Shown here: positions 1 through 13,300 of the stretch, one piece after another
Layout of the letters: each line of letters opens with the position of its first letter
Position numbering within the stretch: the first letter of the stretch is position 1
From: Daphnia carinata
Lineage: Eukaryota > Arthropoda > Branchiopoda > Diplostraca > Daphniidae
Assembly: GCF_022539665.2 (NCBI RefSeq)
Contig: NC_081332.1
Span: 2,761,884-2,825,883 of the forward strand
Direction of reading: 5' to 3'
Length of the DNA stretch: 64,000 nucleotides
The notes under the pieces: model-generated
What the model saw: only the letters and a program-made list of their open reading frames with translations
Told to the model about the DNA's origin: nothing
Databases searched by the model: none
Made by a program: the position numbers and the translations under genes

Positions 1-760
1 CCAACCACATCCGTCCCGTACTATTGACTGTTGTTCATTCATTATAAAATATTGTGCGCAATGTTGGTAAGAAGCGCAACGCTATAAAAGTAGGTCGAAG
101 CTCGTCTAATCTTATGATCAACTATTGTAATTGAATTACCATCATCAAGCGTGATGGCTTAGCAGAACGGTGTTACTCAACACGGTTTAATCTATTCGTG
201 GCCTCTTGAGATGGCAATCAACTTGCCCATGCTGCGAGTTTCCAAAATAAGATTCAACGAAAACAAAGAGAAATCGTGTTTTATGGTGACCAACGAACGA
301 AAATAAAAAAAAATAAATAAAAAAAAATACATGTTTAATTCATGGCTCACAAGGAGTGAACTCCCCCAGAAAAGGAAAAGCCCCAACGGTTATTTAGGGG
401 AAAAGAACCACAAGGTTTCGTGTCGATAGTCATCTCGCCACACAGTCATCGACGATGTTTAAAAGACCGATATGTACCTCCTACCAGCAACGATAACATA
501 CCCCCAAAAGTGGTAGACTTTTAAAACATGTACGTTACCATGGTAACAGCGTACAAAATTTCTTTTCCCTTCAGTTTCTGACAGGCAAAGGTGGAGACAA
601 GTCGTGAGTGAAAACATGGCCCTGCTGCAACTCATTCTTTAGAATTTTTTTTTTTTTACTAGACTCTCTAACTCGTTTGTTTCGGAGTTTCCTATCCAGT
701 TTGAGTATATCAAGTCGTTTCCTACATGTCTCCAGCTTTAGTCAGTTGTTGATAATTATT
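1..760. other. Upstream region of the TTLL5-like gene, no gene seen
   Basis: I see no supported coding region here. A TATAAAAG octamer sits at about 83-90 and could be a core promoter element, but I see no convincing initiator or gene start linked to it. Poly-A and poly-T stretches lie near 300-330 and 645-658. An in-frame ATG at 608 precedes the start chosen for the TTLL5-like gene. Translation from it gives a Phe/Ser/Leu-rich stretch unlike the family N-terminus, so I treat this part as promoter and 5' untranslated sequence. Confidence 0.4.
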
Positions 761-3700
761 ATGGCTTCTGCAGCTCCTGTCAACAATAATAACGAAACCG
801 AAGATCCAGGGTAAGCGACACGTTTTCTTTCTCTCTCTTTTTTTTCTAAATTGACTGTTGAGAAGTCAGTTTGTTATATTTTCTGCATAAAGGGAGGATT
901 TACACTTACTAGAGAACTGGCTAATCCAGATAGAGTCAGGAAGAAAACCTCCTGTTGCCAAGTTTAGGCCAAGTGTTTTGTCAGGGACGCCACCTTTCCA
1001 GGTACCAAGAGATCTGTTGGTTGAAGACGTTTAGATAGGCTAAATGTTTCTTTTAATAAATATTAAAGGCTGGTAAAGCTTTGAATTTAACTTTCCGAAC
1101 TGCTCAAAGTGACACATGGCTGGTCAGTGCACTATTAGCTTCACATGGCCTAGGAGAGGTATCACAAACGTGCAATGACTTCAACCTCCTTTGGACTGGG
1201 TCCCACCCCAGGCCACACACATTCTCCTCACTTCGCTCATACCAGAGAGTCAACCACTTTCCACGTTCATATGAACTGACAAGAAAGGACAGGTTGTACA
1301 AAAATGTAGCAAGGCTTCAGCACTGTCATGGGTCAAAGCACTTTGATTTCCTTCCACCCAGCTTTGTCATGCCAAATGAATACAGGTAGCACTGTAAAGC
1401 ACAAAATGAAATGACCGGTCAAATACTAAATTGGTTACTTGATATTGGTTTTCAAGGGATTTCTGGTCAGCTCATCATAGATTGCATGGGCCCTGGATAG
1501 TCAAACCGGTTGCCTCGTCTCGAGGTCGTGGAATCTATTTAGTTAGTAAGGTAAATTTTCTTCTTTTTAGCTATACCTATAGGGTGATAACGTTTCCGTG
1601 TGATTACCTAGCCTGATGAAGTCCCAATGGAGGAATCTGTGCTCATATCCAAGTACATTGCAAATCCGTTGCTGGTCGATGGCCATAAGGTAAAGGCCTT
1701 TCAACTTTTTTGCGTTTAATATTTCAGTTTTAGCTTAACGAAATGTTTAATTTAGTGCGATTTACGTCTGTACGTTGCTGTAACTTCTTACGATCCGCTC
1801 GTCATTTACTTGTACCGACACGGAATCGTCCGTTTCGCCGCAGTGAAGTATACGGCTGATCAAAGCAGTCTGGACAACCCCTGCATCCACTTGTGCAACT
1901 ACAGCATCAATAAGTATCACGCCGACTTTGTAGTGTAAGTAGCATGTTTATTATCAGGGTATATTACCTGTAATCACACTTAACTGTTGCCTTTTGCAGT
2001 TCTGAGGATCCCAGTGTAGAAGATGTCGGTCATAAACGATCGCTAACAGGATTTCTGAAATACCTGCGAGCTCAGGTGTGTCCGTAAATCTATCTAAATC
2101 CGTTTAGCCACATCTGTTACAAGCTATTTGTATTAACAGGGAAAAGACGTATCTCGCCTGATGCGCCGGATCGAAGACGTATGCATCAAAGCTATTATGG
2201 CAGCTACCCCTCCAGTTGTTGCAGCTTGCAAAATGTTTGTCCCTCACCGAAACAATTGCTTTGGTAATCTATAAATTATTAGAATATTTTTGCCGAATTC
2301 ATTTTGCCAACTAATTCTTTTGCCGGCTGTTGTAGAGTTGTACGGCTTTGATATTCTCGTCGATGCGGATTTGAAACCGTGGTTATTGGAGGTGAACTTG
2401 TCACCTTCGCTTGGCTGTGATTCGCAATTGGATCTGCGCGTTAAATCAGCCATGTTATCCGATTTATTGACGCTTGTAGGCATCCCTGCAGTGGATCCTA
2501 CCACCACGCCAACCACCCCTGGATCAATTGCTTCGCAAAGGCAAGGTCGAGCGAAGACAGCGCCCACATCCACTGAACGCAATCAATATCGGAGGGCACA
2601 ATCAGCTGACACTGGACCACGGACACGCCTTCACCAGTCCCGCGTCGTCAAATTGACGGGTAGCGCGTCGACCCTCACTGCGGAAGAGTCACGCATATTA
2701 ACGCAATTGCGTGATGATTACGAACGACGTGGTGATTTCAACCGCATTTTTCCAACCGAGGATTCCTGGTCACTTTATGGTGACTTTATTGAGACTCTTT
2801 GCTCATCGCCGGCTCTGGCTTCTCCTGGAGTTAACTTTAATCGAATGGTCCACGATCGACTCTTCCCGCTGATCAGCAACAATCGAAACAATTCAGCAAC
2901 AGTTGCTTCAGTTGCAGCGGCTGCATCAGCAGCTGCTGCTGCTGCAGTTGCCGCTTCAAATTCCACATCGAGTGTGTCTTGCGACTCAACCGCTTCCACT
3001 GCTACGAGTCTCTCTGCTTTAAATTCTGCCAAACTTCCCCCCAAAGTCCCCAAGAAAATGCTTCGACCGGCGACAAGATCGAACCCAGCCGCAGGAACTT
3101 CTGCGCGGTTTAGTAGCTCGAATTGGGCACATCCCAACTGGCGTTCCTTAAACGAAGAATCTGATGCTGAGTCTACTACCTCGTTTTACGAAGATGCGGT
3201 TCTTCAATCACTTACCATAGACAACCGTCGACCAGGTACTTTGTGCGATACGAAAAAATAGCGATTGCACAGTAACACAAAATATATATTTATCCTTGTA
3301 CATTACAACTAGGAATGATTCGGGGAATTAAAAAAGCTCCGGCCGTTGAAGATTCCCCAACGAGAATCAAGAAAGAAATCCATGATCAGCTGTCAAATCA
3401 ATACATCCTGAGGTAATTAGCGTACTCATATGATAGTTCTATGACAATTTCGCTTTTTATTTTTACAATTTTAGTCAGGAGCAGAGCCGTCGAGGTTTTT
3501 CGCGTTATTTGCGCTTTGTGCAGCAACGGTTACCTGGTCTCGAAAATTCTACAGATTGCGTAAACCAACTGGATCTGATTGAGCGTTTCTTACAACGGCT
3601 GGGATCTGCTGGGCGTCTCCGTTCCGCATCCCCGTCTCCAAAGGTATTTGATTAAAATTCAAACCAGTTGTAGTTTTCTTGAAGTTGTAACCGCCTTCAT

Positions 3701-4338
3701 TCGACAGAATCCTGTAAAGAAATTGACAGGTAGTGATCGCGTGGCTTGTCTGGCAAGTAAACTGGGCGAATTTCTTGATCGCTATGAACAATCAAGTAGT
3801 CATCATCATGGCGATTGTGAAGGTGACCTCAAAGAGCTTAAGGTGGTGTCTTCGCCCGTGTTTGACGACTTTCTTGAACTTGCAAGGTTGGTTTAGCTTT
3901 CACTTAAAGTATTGCTTAATGATCGTCATCAATCAAGTATAATTTGTTTGCAGTGAAAAGGAAATTGAAGAAGTCCTCTGTCAGCATTCCAAAAATGCAC
4001 CCTGTTCACACTTTCTGTCGGGCCGTTGTTATCCACGCTCCCATCGCTCAAATAGCGACAGCGTTCGCAATGCTAATTTAGGGTTGCTCCGTGAAGCATG
4101 TTGTCTGACTTCATCTTCTTCGCCGGGCATCTCTTCGACAGTGGGTGTTCGATTGAATAGTAGTCGCGTAAATAGTCAGAAAACGAAAGAAGAGAAAGTC
4201 GATTTATCCGGTCGGAGCAATGTCGTCGTCAGCTTCGATTTACGATGCGCCAGTAACCGTCGACAACTCACCCCTGCCAATAACGCTCTCAGGCCTCTTA
4301 CTCGATCAAGTATACTCAAAAGAGAAAAATCTATGTAA
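761..4338 (+). CDS. TTLL5: Tubulin polyglutamylase, TTLL5-like (13 exons)
   Basis: Tubulin-tyrosine-ligase-like enzyme, an ATP-grasp ligase that adds glutamates to tubulin C-terminal tails on microtubules and cilia. Exons as I read them: 761-810, 893-1001, 1069-1385, 1457-1550, 1612-1689, 1756-1934, 2000-2075, 2140-2263, 2336-3235, 3313-3412, 3475-3643, 3708-3886, 3954-4338. All phases join, giving about 919 residues. Family motifs seen: VNHFPRSYELTRKDRLYKN, VKPVASSRGRG (nucleotide binding), RLYVAVTSYDPLVIYLY, ACKMFVPHR, and ELYGFDILVD...LKPWLLEVNLSPSL (catalytic and metal site). The large exon 9 continues into a low-complexity linker with an Ala run (translated from about 2908-2960). The C-terminal half has no clear domain and is where TTLL5 relatives diverge. 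The start at 761 is in frame with an upstream ATG at 608, but the shorter form looks more natural. It converges tail-to-tail with ALKBH1. Confidence 0.9.
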
Positions 4339-5077
4339 CGTCTCCCTCTTACGTGTCATAAGGCTCCATTTCTTTGATTGCCTTCGTTGGGTGGTTTTGC
4401 GGAAAAGCCAGAGTTTAAATGTTAGCGCCAGTTTTAATTTTAGTTATATTTATATTAATATTTTTACTATTACTATTATTATTTATTTTTTTTTTTTTTG
4501 CGAAAGCATTAATCACAAAGCGGTCGCATTTATCGATTTTACCCAAAGAGGCAACTACCAGTCCCACCTATTTTGAAAAGAGAATAGGAGCTACTTGTTT
4601 GGTTTTATGTTAAACGAGCTTAATGAGAATTCTCGACAACGATATTTACTAGAACGTTCAATTCACTGATCGTCTTTGAATTTGGAACAATTCTTTGAAT
4701 AAGCCATGTAAGATACAACCAGCGCATAGAGCAATTATTCAGTTATTAGTAAATTAGATTTTTGTCTTTTGCTTCTAGCTTAGCCAAGTGAGTACTAGAC
4801 GTACTTACGCCAATAATGTGTTCAATTAACGTATATTTCGTGCCTGCCTAAGGATGGAAATGAGTGCAGTCTTGTTACAAAATGCTGTTGCATACTTCCT
4901 CAGTAGGCAAGCGGCTGTCTGGTATTTTGTAATTCTCTCGGCGTTTACCCATACTATACATAGTAGGTTTTTTTCTTTTTTCTTCCCAAGATTGTACTAC
5001 CCTCCCTTTCATATACGGCCCTTTTAGAAAGTGCAATAATACAACGAACATGATGCGCCAACTTCAGTGAAATGCAT
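4339..5077. other. Convergent intergenic region, TTLL5 and ALKBH1 3' ends
   Basis: This holds the 3' flanks of two tail-to-tail genes. It is AT-rich, with long T runs near 4485-4499 and 4970-4985. No coding signal is supported; the short ORFs here are T-rich and lack splice context. Confidence 0.5.
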
Positions 5078-6364
5078 TTATAGGTTGACCTGGCGAACAT
5101 TTAAATTTAAACGCATTTTTGACATGACTGTCGACCAGCGGCCTTGGTTAAAAAGAATAAAATATAACTGTAAGTGTGCACCAGTATTTACTTGAAATAA
5201 CTTAATGATTTACCATCGACGGCGAATTCAGCATTCGAGATTATTTTAGGCACGGCATGATAACAAAGTCTTGATGGACCTAATACGAATTGTTATTCAT
5301 CGGTCGACGAGACTATCTTGCACCCAAATACCTGACATAATGACAACATCTCCACTGTGGATGAACATCGGGGTTGGTGCAACGTTTTTCTCGGTTCCGC
5401 CCAGCAAAAAAATTGCAGTTTGACCAAAACTAGGCAATCACAGAAACAAACAAACCAGGTAAAAGTTTTACTTTATGGCAACTAATTTAAACAATGAACT
5501 TCTCCTTACAAACCACAGTATAGTACTAACCTTATAGAAATCAATGGAGCATCATGATTTTTTTCTGAGTGATCAGTATGACCACCAATTGATGAATCAA
5601 GGGAGTAATAATTCACTATAGCAGCTTCTGCTGTAAAGGTTTCGAATCCAACACATTTAGCTATAATGGAGGAAAGCTGACTTAGATCGCAAGGAAACTT
5701 ATCTCTATAGTTTTCATCATACTCCTATACAGAAAAATTTCTAATTTACTCAAAATTAATTTAAAAGTATTTAAATACCTTTGTATCCCAATTATGGTGG
5801 TATCCAAGGGTGGCCCATCTGAGTTTTTGAAGGATGGTGTCATCACTACAATTTCTGATATCAATATTTTGTTTAATATTAATTGGGTTGGGTGGAAGAC
5901 AATAATTCTCAAATGACTGTTGTATCCAGTGTTCTATTCCACTTTTTGTAAATGGGTTTGATATGAAAAATAGCCCTTTGAAACAAAAAAGGTGAGTATT
6001 GGTTATATTTATGACAATTGATGGAATGCTAATTATTTCTATACCAGGATGTTTGTTAATGGTGAATATGTTCCAATCCTTTAGTGGTGTCAAACCTAGA
6101 TCGTTGTAGGTGAAACTCAATCTATCACAGCAGGGTGAATAGGTTTTGATTCCCTAGAATCCAAGTAATTACAAACTGACACATTAATAATTTAAAATGA
6201 TACCCAGCGAATTTGCGGGAAGCACTAACATTTTGCCCAAAAGTCTTTTCGTCTTGAAAATTAATAACGCCTGTTAAATCAGGAGATGGGCATTTTTGCT
6301 TGTAATATTTAAACACTCTTCGGAAATTATCTGAATCACAATTTGTTATTCTTTCCTGCTGCAT
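5078..6364 (-). CDS. ALKBH1: Nucleic acid dioxygenase ALKBH1 (7 exons)
   Basis: AlkB-family Fe(II)/2-oxoglutarate dioxygenase, known in animals to act on methylated tRNA and DNA. Minus-strand exons: 6364-6230, 6153-6045, 5975-5779, 5724-5531, 5429-5332, 5279-5214, 5142-5078. Phases join to an ORF of about 287 residues. Conserved landmarks: [21 protein letters not shown] at the N-terminus, [15 protein letters not shown], the HxD iron ligands in [32 protein letters not shown], the distal iron histidine in CYHAVPK, and the 2-oxoglutarate arginines in [10 protein letters not shown] near the end. The last two exons are short and easily missed; without them the distal His and the arginines are lost. 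It is shorter than human ALKBH1 (389 aa), mainly in the region after the distal His. It is head-to-head with ashwin. Confidence 0.9.
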
Positions 6365-6501
6365 TTTTTGGTTGATAAATACGAAAAACAAAACACAACT
6401 GTAGCAGACGACACAGTGAAATTTTTTCCAGGAGCGGGTGCAGAACTTCAAAATCCTGATAAATAAAACACGCTTCGTTCTGAAATCTGAATGACAAAAG
6501 C
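6365..6501. promoter_or_regulatory. Shared ALKBH1/ashwin divergent promoter region
   Basis: Only 137 bp separate the two divergent start codons, so both 5' untranslated regions and core promoters must lie in this interval or overlap the neighbouring gene's first exon. No TATA-like element is evident. The inference rests on gene geometry. Confidence 0.55.
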
Positions 6502-7099
6502 ATGTCTTCGACAGACCATGACAATACGTGGAAATTACTTCATCCAGAACTACTGTCACGAGACGAACTCCTTTCTACGCTTAGAGAGGTAAACGTGATT
6601 CAGTTGATCCTACAATTCATACTAAATTTAAAATGTTAATAAAACAGAGACATGTCAAAGTTGATGAAAACATTTCACATGAAAAAGAACAATTGGTGGA
6701 ACTGTTCAAAAGGGTTGCAATGCCACAAGCACAACGGTCTTGTTTTAAAGATAAGACAACTAAAATGGAAGTCGAAAACACCCAGGAAGGAAAACCAACA
6801 GTGTCAGCATCTAAACTGTAAGTTCAACCTTTATTTCATTACTTGGGAAATTTGCTGAGATGTACTGCTCTTTATATGGCTTCAGACATTTTTCCCAAAA
6901 TGGAAATCCGTCGAGACAAAACATTATTGTACAAGGAACTTCAAGTTGTGCCACAACAAGTTCATCATCCTGCAGTATCATGGATGTGACTCAGCAGTTA
7001 AAGAAAGCCAAAATCAAGCGCAGTGCATCTCAAATGAGTGGGCATTGCACCAAAGATGGAACAAATCTCCCAAAACGGGAAAGAATTACATGGCCTTGA
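6502..7099 (+). CDS. ashwin: Ashwin homologue (C2orf49 family, 3 exons)
   Basis: Small nuclear protein family known from vertebrates. It is linked to embryonic patterning in frog and found with the tRNA-splicing ligase complex. Exons 6502-6588, 6648-6817 and 6886-7099 join in phase to about 156 residues, shorter than the roughly 230-residue vertebrate protein. Recognition rests on two family ends: LLHPELLSRDELLSTLRE near the N-terminus, matching the family's LLHPELLS motif, and a basic C-terminus ending in KRERITWP, where vertebrate ashwin ends in HVTWP. The middle is Ser/Lys-rich and low in structure. It is divergently transcribed from ALKBH1. The start chosen is the ATG that gives the family N-terminus. 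Confidence 0.85.
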
Positions 7100-7229
7100 A
7101 TAGTGTTAAGTGTATTGTGTGCAATGTTTTATGCCCCTGCCACTTATTTAGCTTTTCTATTCTTTTGGTAGAGAAGGGAGAAAGTGACATAGGTTATTGA
7201 CAATGGCAAGTGTTCACAAAACTTTTGCC

Positions 7230-7235
7230 AATAAA
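7230..7235 (+). terminator. AATAAA polyadenylation signal, ashwin
   Basis: A canonical AATAAA hexamer lies about 130 bp after the ashwin stop codon and before the convergent 3' end of the vitellogenin-like gene. It is the best-placed poly(A) signal for ashwin. Confidence 0.55.
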
Positions 7236-7304
7236 ACCTTAAAATTTTTGTATCGTTTAATATCTAAGACGTTTGAGTTGAGCGGAATAATCTTACGCAG
7301 GAGA

Positions 7305-10300
7305 TTATGACGTACTCTCCGGACAAGCCAGTTTTACCTGATTCGGGTAGCACGTTTGCCCCAATGTGTAGGAGGCAACTAGTACAGTAGCGTTGTTAAT
7401 GGGACATCCTTGTGGGCTTATCCATTCCCGGTCAATCTCACCGTCGAAATTGCCACACAGACCGCAGTGTTGATTTTTGTGAAACCAGGTGGGAAATACC
7501 GCCACATGACTCCCGCTATAGTGAATCAAAAGTCCAGCTCCAGGTGATGAGATCACGTAAATAGGAGCCTGATAGCGTACCCTGTATTTGATGGGGTAAT
7601 TACTGATATGCTTCTACCATTTGCTTTTCATGACTCACTTTAAAACGTAGAATTTATCTCGTCCCTCTGGTAAAGTATACGCATTATTCGTAACGTCCAT
7701 TTCGACGTCATTAGCTCGAACGGTAAACTGCTTTCGTCGACCACTTTCATCCGGTATGATTTCTATGGTATGTCCGCCAACTTGTACCTTTGTTGCCTTT
7801 TTTGATACAAATGTTTTATTTTTCTGGAGATATCGGAACATTATTAAAGCTTTTCGAGGTTTTACCAAAGGATAGAGTCCCGCTGTGCGCCGAACAAAAA
7901 CTCCAAAAAGGGGATTTGATCCGCAGTCACTTGTGATTAAAGTGTAGCAAGGTGAGAAGGAGTTGTTGAATTTGACCTTATCCAACGTCCTGATGTATTG
8001 CGATGTTACAAGACAGGAGGCTGTACGTAGCAAGGATAGATTAAGTTTTTTTAGAGAAATAATTTGTACTTGATTAAATTAGCTTACGGAAAACGTCCCC
8101 CTCGTAGGCGATTCGTGTAGTTCGAGGAATACTCGTCGAAGGCAACAGGAAGTTGCCGAAGGGTAGATTGACGGAGTCGTATCTTTCAATAACGTTATTG
8201 GTGGCCCAGTGCAAGTTCACAATTTGGCCACCATCATCCATTTTATCCGGTAGGAAAGTCACATTGACTTGAATGCGCCCCACTTCTTTGCTTTGACCCA
8301 CTTGATCGGTGTTGCTGTTGGGTTCGGTTTTCCAGTACGGCAAGAGGGACAGGCTGATTAAGTCGCCCATTTTACCCATCATTTTTTCCAGCTGGAATGG
8401 GACAGCAGCGAATCTGAACTCAAAGTTGTAGTTTGAAAGGGTAGTAAAGTCTAAGGCCGCGTGATAACAGGCTTCCGTTTGGGGAACGATTCCTGGTGCC
8501 CAATTTTTACTCGTTTTTTCCATGTCGCATTCCTTGTAGGGCCAAGTATTTGCCTCATTTCGCCTCTGCATTACCCACTGTCCTGCAGAAGCCTTAATTC
8601 CCATTTTGAAACGAAATTGGTCTGTCGGACACTGTAGTAACAAAAAAAATTTAAACAATTGCTGTAGAATGAAATAGTTCATACCAACCTGATTTGAGGA
8701 CGAGACGTCACCCATGACGTACTCGATTGATCCTTGGGCAAGGGGGGGCTGATTGTAACCTGAAATGTCGATTATGTCAGCAGGTGTTGGCTGGAAGACG
8801 GAATCAGCTTTAAGACATATCATAAAATCCTTGGTGAGGTTTAGTTGGGGAGACCGAACGACAAAGGCACGAACATTGACATTGTTTCTAGATCCTGCAT
8901 TCTGAAAAAAATTAATATTTTCTACTTAGTAAAAAAAAAAAACTTACTTTTTATTGAGTAGAAAAACTTTTTTAAAAATTGCTAAACTAACCCGGTATTC
9001 GTATGTCATGTCGAGTTCTCCCCTGCGATCTGAAGCCGCCGTTTCTCCTTTCCAGTTAAGTTCGATCTTTACCGCCAATTTACCTGACTGCCATGAAACT
9101 TCCGCATCGTCACTCACGTTTGATTTCATTTTGAATCGGCAGAATAGCTGTATTTGATGTATTTGTTAGTTTATTGCTACTGGTGCAAGTTTGCTTTAGT
9201 CTAGCTTGTACCTCTTTAACCGGAAGATGACTTGATCTAAAGATCCTTCCCCGATATCCGCAGTGACGGCCTTCTGGTTGGACGAACATTTGGTGCTGCA
9301 GTTGAATGAAACTCAAATACGCCCAACCAGCAGCATTGCCTCTATTTAAATAGTTTTTGTTATTCATAGTTTACATTCATAACGAAACTGATTGCAACCA
9401 ACCGATAGTTCATTGAGACTGGGTTCAGGGCTCCAATGACGGTTTGAATTTGTTTTCCTATAGAACGTCCACTGTCGCAATTAAACACCTGAGCATGCGC
9501 TTCCGTGCCTAAAAGGGTTGAACTTAAATTGGCAATAGTTTCCTATCCAACAGTGAATTAGAATTCGCACCTCTCTCTGTCTTTTTTAACATCATAACTA
9601 ACCGTTTTTAAAATGGATCCTTTTTTCGAAATTACGATTACGGGTAGACACTGGGGACAAGCTCGTCTGACTTTTTCATACGAAGTCTCTGATGGCCGGA
9701 GCGTAAGGATTGTGCGAGCAAAGGAACTTATCTCAATGGCATTCGTTGCTGTAAAAGAAATTTCAAAGGGTTAAGTAAACCAGAAAAAAAGATTTGGTTG
9801 CATGGAAAAACCTTTAGGGTTGACAATGGTAACATCAGTTTGCATCTTTTTGGGATCGGCTATCACTTCAAGATTGAGCGGCACGTTGAAAATGGCTTTT
9901 CTGTTGCGAATTACTCCCTGGGTCAGGTTTAGCGGCGTAAAGTGCGTCAAAATTCCATGATCTCCGTATATCTCTCCGCTGTAGTTAAGAAACATTTCTT
10001 TTATGTTTTTTCATTCCGTAAGAAAAAAGAAAGAAAAACGATTTACTATAAATTGATGTTGAGATGGCGCCCAACAGTTCCAGACTGTTTGGTTTTGGCA
10101 ATCGATCCTTTCAAAGAGATGAGAATCGGTGCGCTAAAAACAAAAGATACGGGCAATCCTAATCCATTAGGTTGGGTGTAAAGTAGAGCGCCAGTCGTAG
10201 CGTAGCGTTGAATGTTAAAAGACAAGTCGTGGAGAAACTCCAAGTTTGTGACAGCTATTGAAAAGAATAGAAATTCAAATGTTAAGTTTTTTTTTTCGGA

Positions 10301-13300
10301 CGCTCATTGTCTCCTTTTATGTTTAATTTACATGCCAAAGCAGACGTGAGGAAGTTTTTGTCGAAATTGTAGAACATCACTATCGTTCCATGTAATTTGA
10401 ACACAACGTCCAAACTGCTTACACCTAATTCCCGTCTCGGGGCAAAGTTAAAATCGTCCATCGTGGCGTGAATACGAGACATTACCAAGTCTTCCTTTCT
10501 CAGAGTCGAACTGGAAAGATTTGTTATATATTTCCGCATGCCCGACATCCGCACAGTGAACTTGTTAATTGAAATCATTAGTCATCACTTGTTTTACGTA
10601 TAGTTTTTTTTTTCTTACTGAAAAGGGTTGAACAGTAGTTCCTTTGACGAAATAGAGAACTTTGCCGGCGACGTACCCAGGCAAGTCATCGAACTCTGAA
10701 CTGACGGTCCTTAAGTTGAGTTGGCTACCAAACGAGGAAGCGCTGTCCAGAAAATCATAGGCGTACTCAGCCGAACTACTCGATTCGCTCATATTTTCGC
10801 CAATCAATGCATTGACAAGCTGCTTTGCCTGTTGTCTCCTACGTAAAGGGAATGAATTAGTTATTGATTGCGTGTGAATTCTAAACGAAGCTTAACGCTG
10901 GTAGCCTACAGGAGACTGTTGCAAGGATTGTGACTGTTGGCAATAGTTTTAATGGCCGAGATAACGTAATTGCGGACTTGGCTGTTTTTTTCGTCAGACA
11001 GGAGTTGTCGCATTTGCTCAAGCGTTTCTGCGCTCACGAACTCGTCTAGGATAATCTGAGCGGCGGCAATCCGTACTCTAAAACTGTCCTTGACGTCCCT
11101 GAGTACTCGCAGTAGAATATTCCAAACCTAAAAGCAGAAGAGTTGATAGAGAACAACTAACTTATTCAAAAACGCGAAATTATTGACGGATTACTTTGTC
11201 TTGTTTCTTGTAAGGACTTAGACCTTTAATAATGTAAACCCTGATATCATTAGCGCTCTCGTCATCAAGTGCCGCTCTGTTCGTCGCCATTTCCAAAATA
11301 GAATCTAACACTGATCCGTAGCCAACATTTTGCAAGGCATGCACGTAAAGAGCTCTTTCGGCAAACGAAGAGGAACTCGCTGAACAACGATCTTATTAGA
11401 AGTGGCAACTTATTTGATTTGTAAAACGATTCACCTGCTACGATTTTGTAATATTTTTGTTGCCATTCTTCTATTTTAACCGATCGACAGCTGGAAGGGC
11501 TTTCAGAACAAGTTTTCCCGATGAGGCTAGCCACAGCCAATGTGGCTGCGTTTTTAAAGACGCTCAATTGATCACCTTCTCCCGACATTTTTGCATCGAG
11601 AATTTGTAAGAATTCCAGCAGTAGCTTTTCTGATGGCTCTTTGACGTAGACACCGGCGTAAGCTACAAGGCGAGCAGCTGTCCATACATCCAATTGTCCT
11701 TCAAGGATCAAATCTTTGATGAGAACAACACCGACGTTGCTCCCAGAGTGGAGAATCAAATCCAAAAAGAGATTCCTGTTTTTGGATTCTTATGACTTTT
11801 GTGCTCTGCTTGTAATAGAGGGATTTTTTTTTTTACCTGGCGGTATGAAGTTTTTCGTTTTTGGGAGCGATAGCCAGTTCTTTATACAAGGCTTTTGCGT
11901 TGATGTAATCTAAAGAGCCCAGCTGATAGGAGACTGAAGACAGAGGCAATACGTCCAAACTGATCCGCTGTTCTGAGGTGTAGGATTCTGCTGAAAGAAA
12001 TTCTACTGCATTGATTAAGTCAAGTTGAGTCCTGCGACGAAGATTCTCTTGGCCATAGATAAGCGATTCAGGATGCAACATGAGATTCTGTGCCGCTTTC
12101 AGGTCCACCCTCTTGTCACTTTCACGTTGAAAAACGAACGTTAATTGGTCTTTGAATAGCAACTTGGATGGGCTAAGCGACTCTGAGGAACGGCGTGTTT
12201 TTTCCAAATGCATCGTGAGGCTGCAATCATTTGAAATGTAAAAGAGTTACATACATAACTTATGCAGAGGCAAAGGTTATGTATTTAAATTCTTAATTAG
12301 GGTACTTGGTTTTGCTTTTCATGGATGATTTGCTGATTCCAAACGGGTCCAGCCAGACGACACTAGACGATTCAATTTTTACAAGCTCAGGATGGCCTCT
12401 GTTGGGTGCTACTACGTAACGTGTCGTGCTAGTTGTTCCTGCTATAGTCTACATCCACCACGATACAGTGTAACATAGAAAAAGCTTTATACACTTTCAT
12501 CAGCAAGGAGAGACAAAAAGAAAGGAAAATATATAATTAATTCATTGTACCTGATGTTCTCCTCCGGGACAGGACGGAATGTCGATAAAAGTTCTCCATC
12601 GACCCAGACTTTCTGGGCACGAGTCCAAATCGCGATACTTTGTGACGCTGTATTGGTTATCAGCTAGCGGAGTAGAGTAGTAGTTGACGCCACATTTTCC
12701 ATACAGCGATAACTACGACACAGAAACATTACACTGGCTACCTATAATAACGAAAGCGAGAATCACCTCATGGTCAGTATAGATCCTATTGTTGATGCCA
12801 GACAGATCAAGTTGCAGTATAGACGAAATCGAACGCTTGAAGTTGGTCGACCAGAGGGGTTCTTTATCATCGAGAAAAGCGGCAGCTTCCACCTTTTTCG
12901 TATAAAGAAAAGCAGAATCATTTGGTTACCAGCTAGTAACATTAACAATCTAGACAAATCGCTCTAACTTTAGATCCTGAGTAGAGGAGATGGAATGGTT
13001 TGCTCAGCTGTTCATTCAGTTCAGTCAACTCGAGAAATGTATTGCCAGGGGGCGCAGTTGTACTGTCGCCCTTATCGCCATGCTGAATGGCCAGCGAAAT
13101 GTTCTTGATCTGCATAGAAAAGAGTTTAGTGTCAGTGTCAATTCAGACAAAAATGTTTAGTTGCGGACTTTAAGAAGTGAGCGCCATTTGGAATCTTCAA
13201 CTTTTGAGATGACGTAAAGTTGCCCACGCAGCCAAGTTGACGTGACAACTTGGTTGTTGACGCCCGATTCACTTTCGATTGATGCCTCCCATTCGTATCG

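Noticed and set aside
608-760. In-frame upstream ATG that would extend the TTLL5-like protein by 51 residues
   Set aside because: The added stretch is Phe/Ser/Leu-rich and unlike TTLL N-termini, and the ATG at 761 gives a more usual acidic start.
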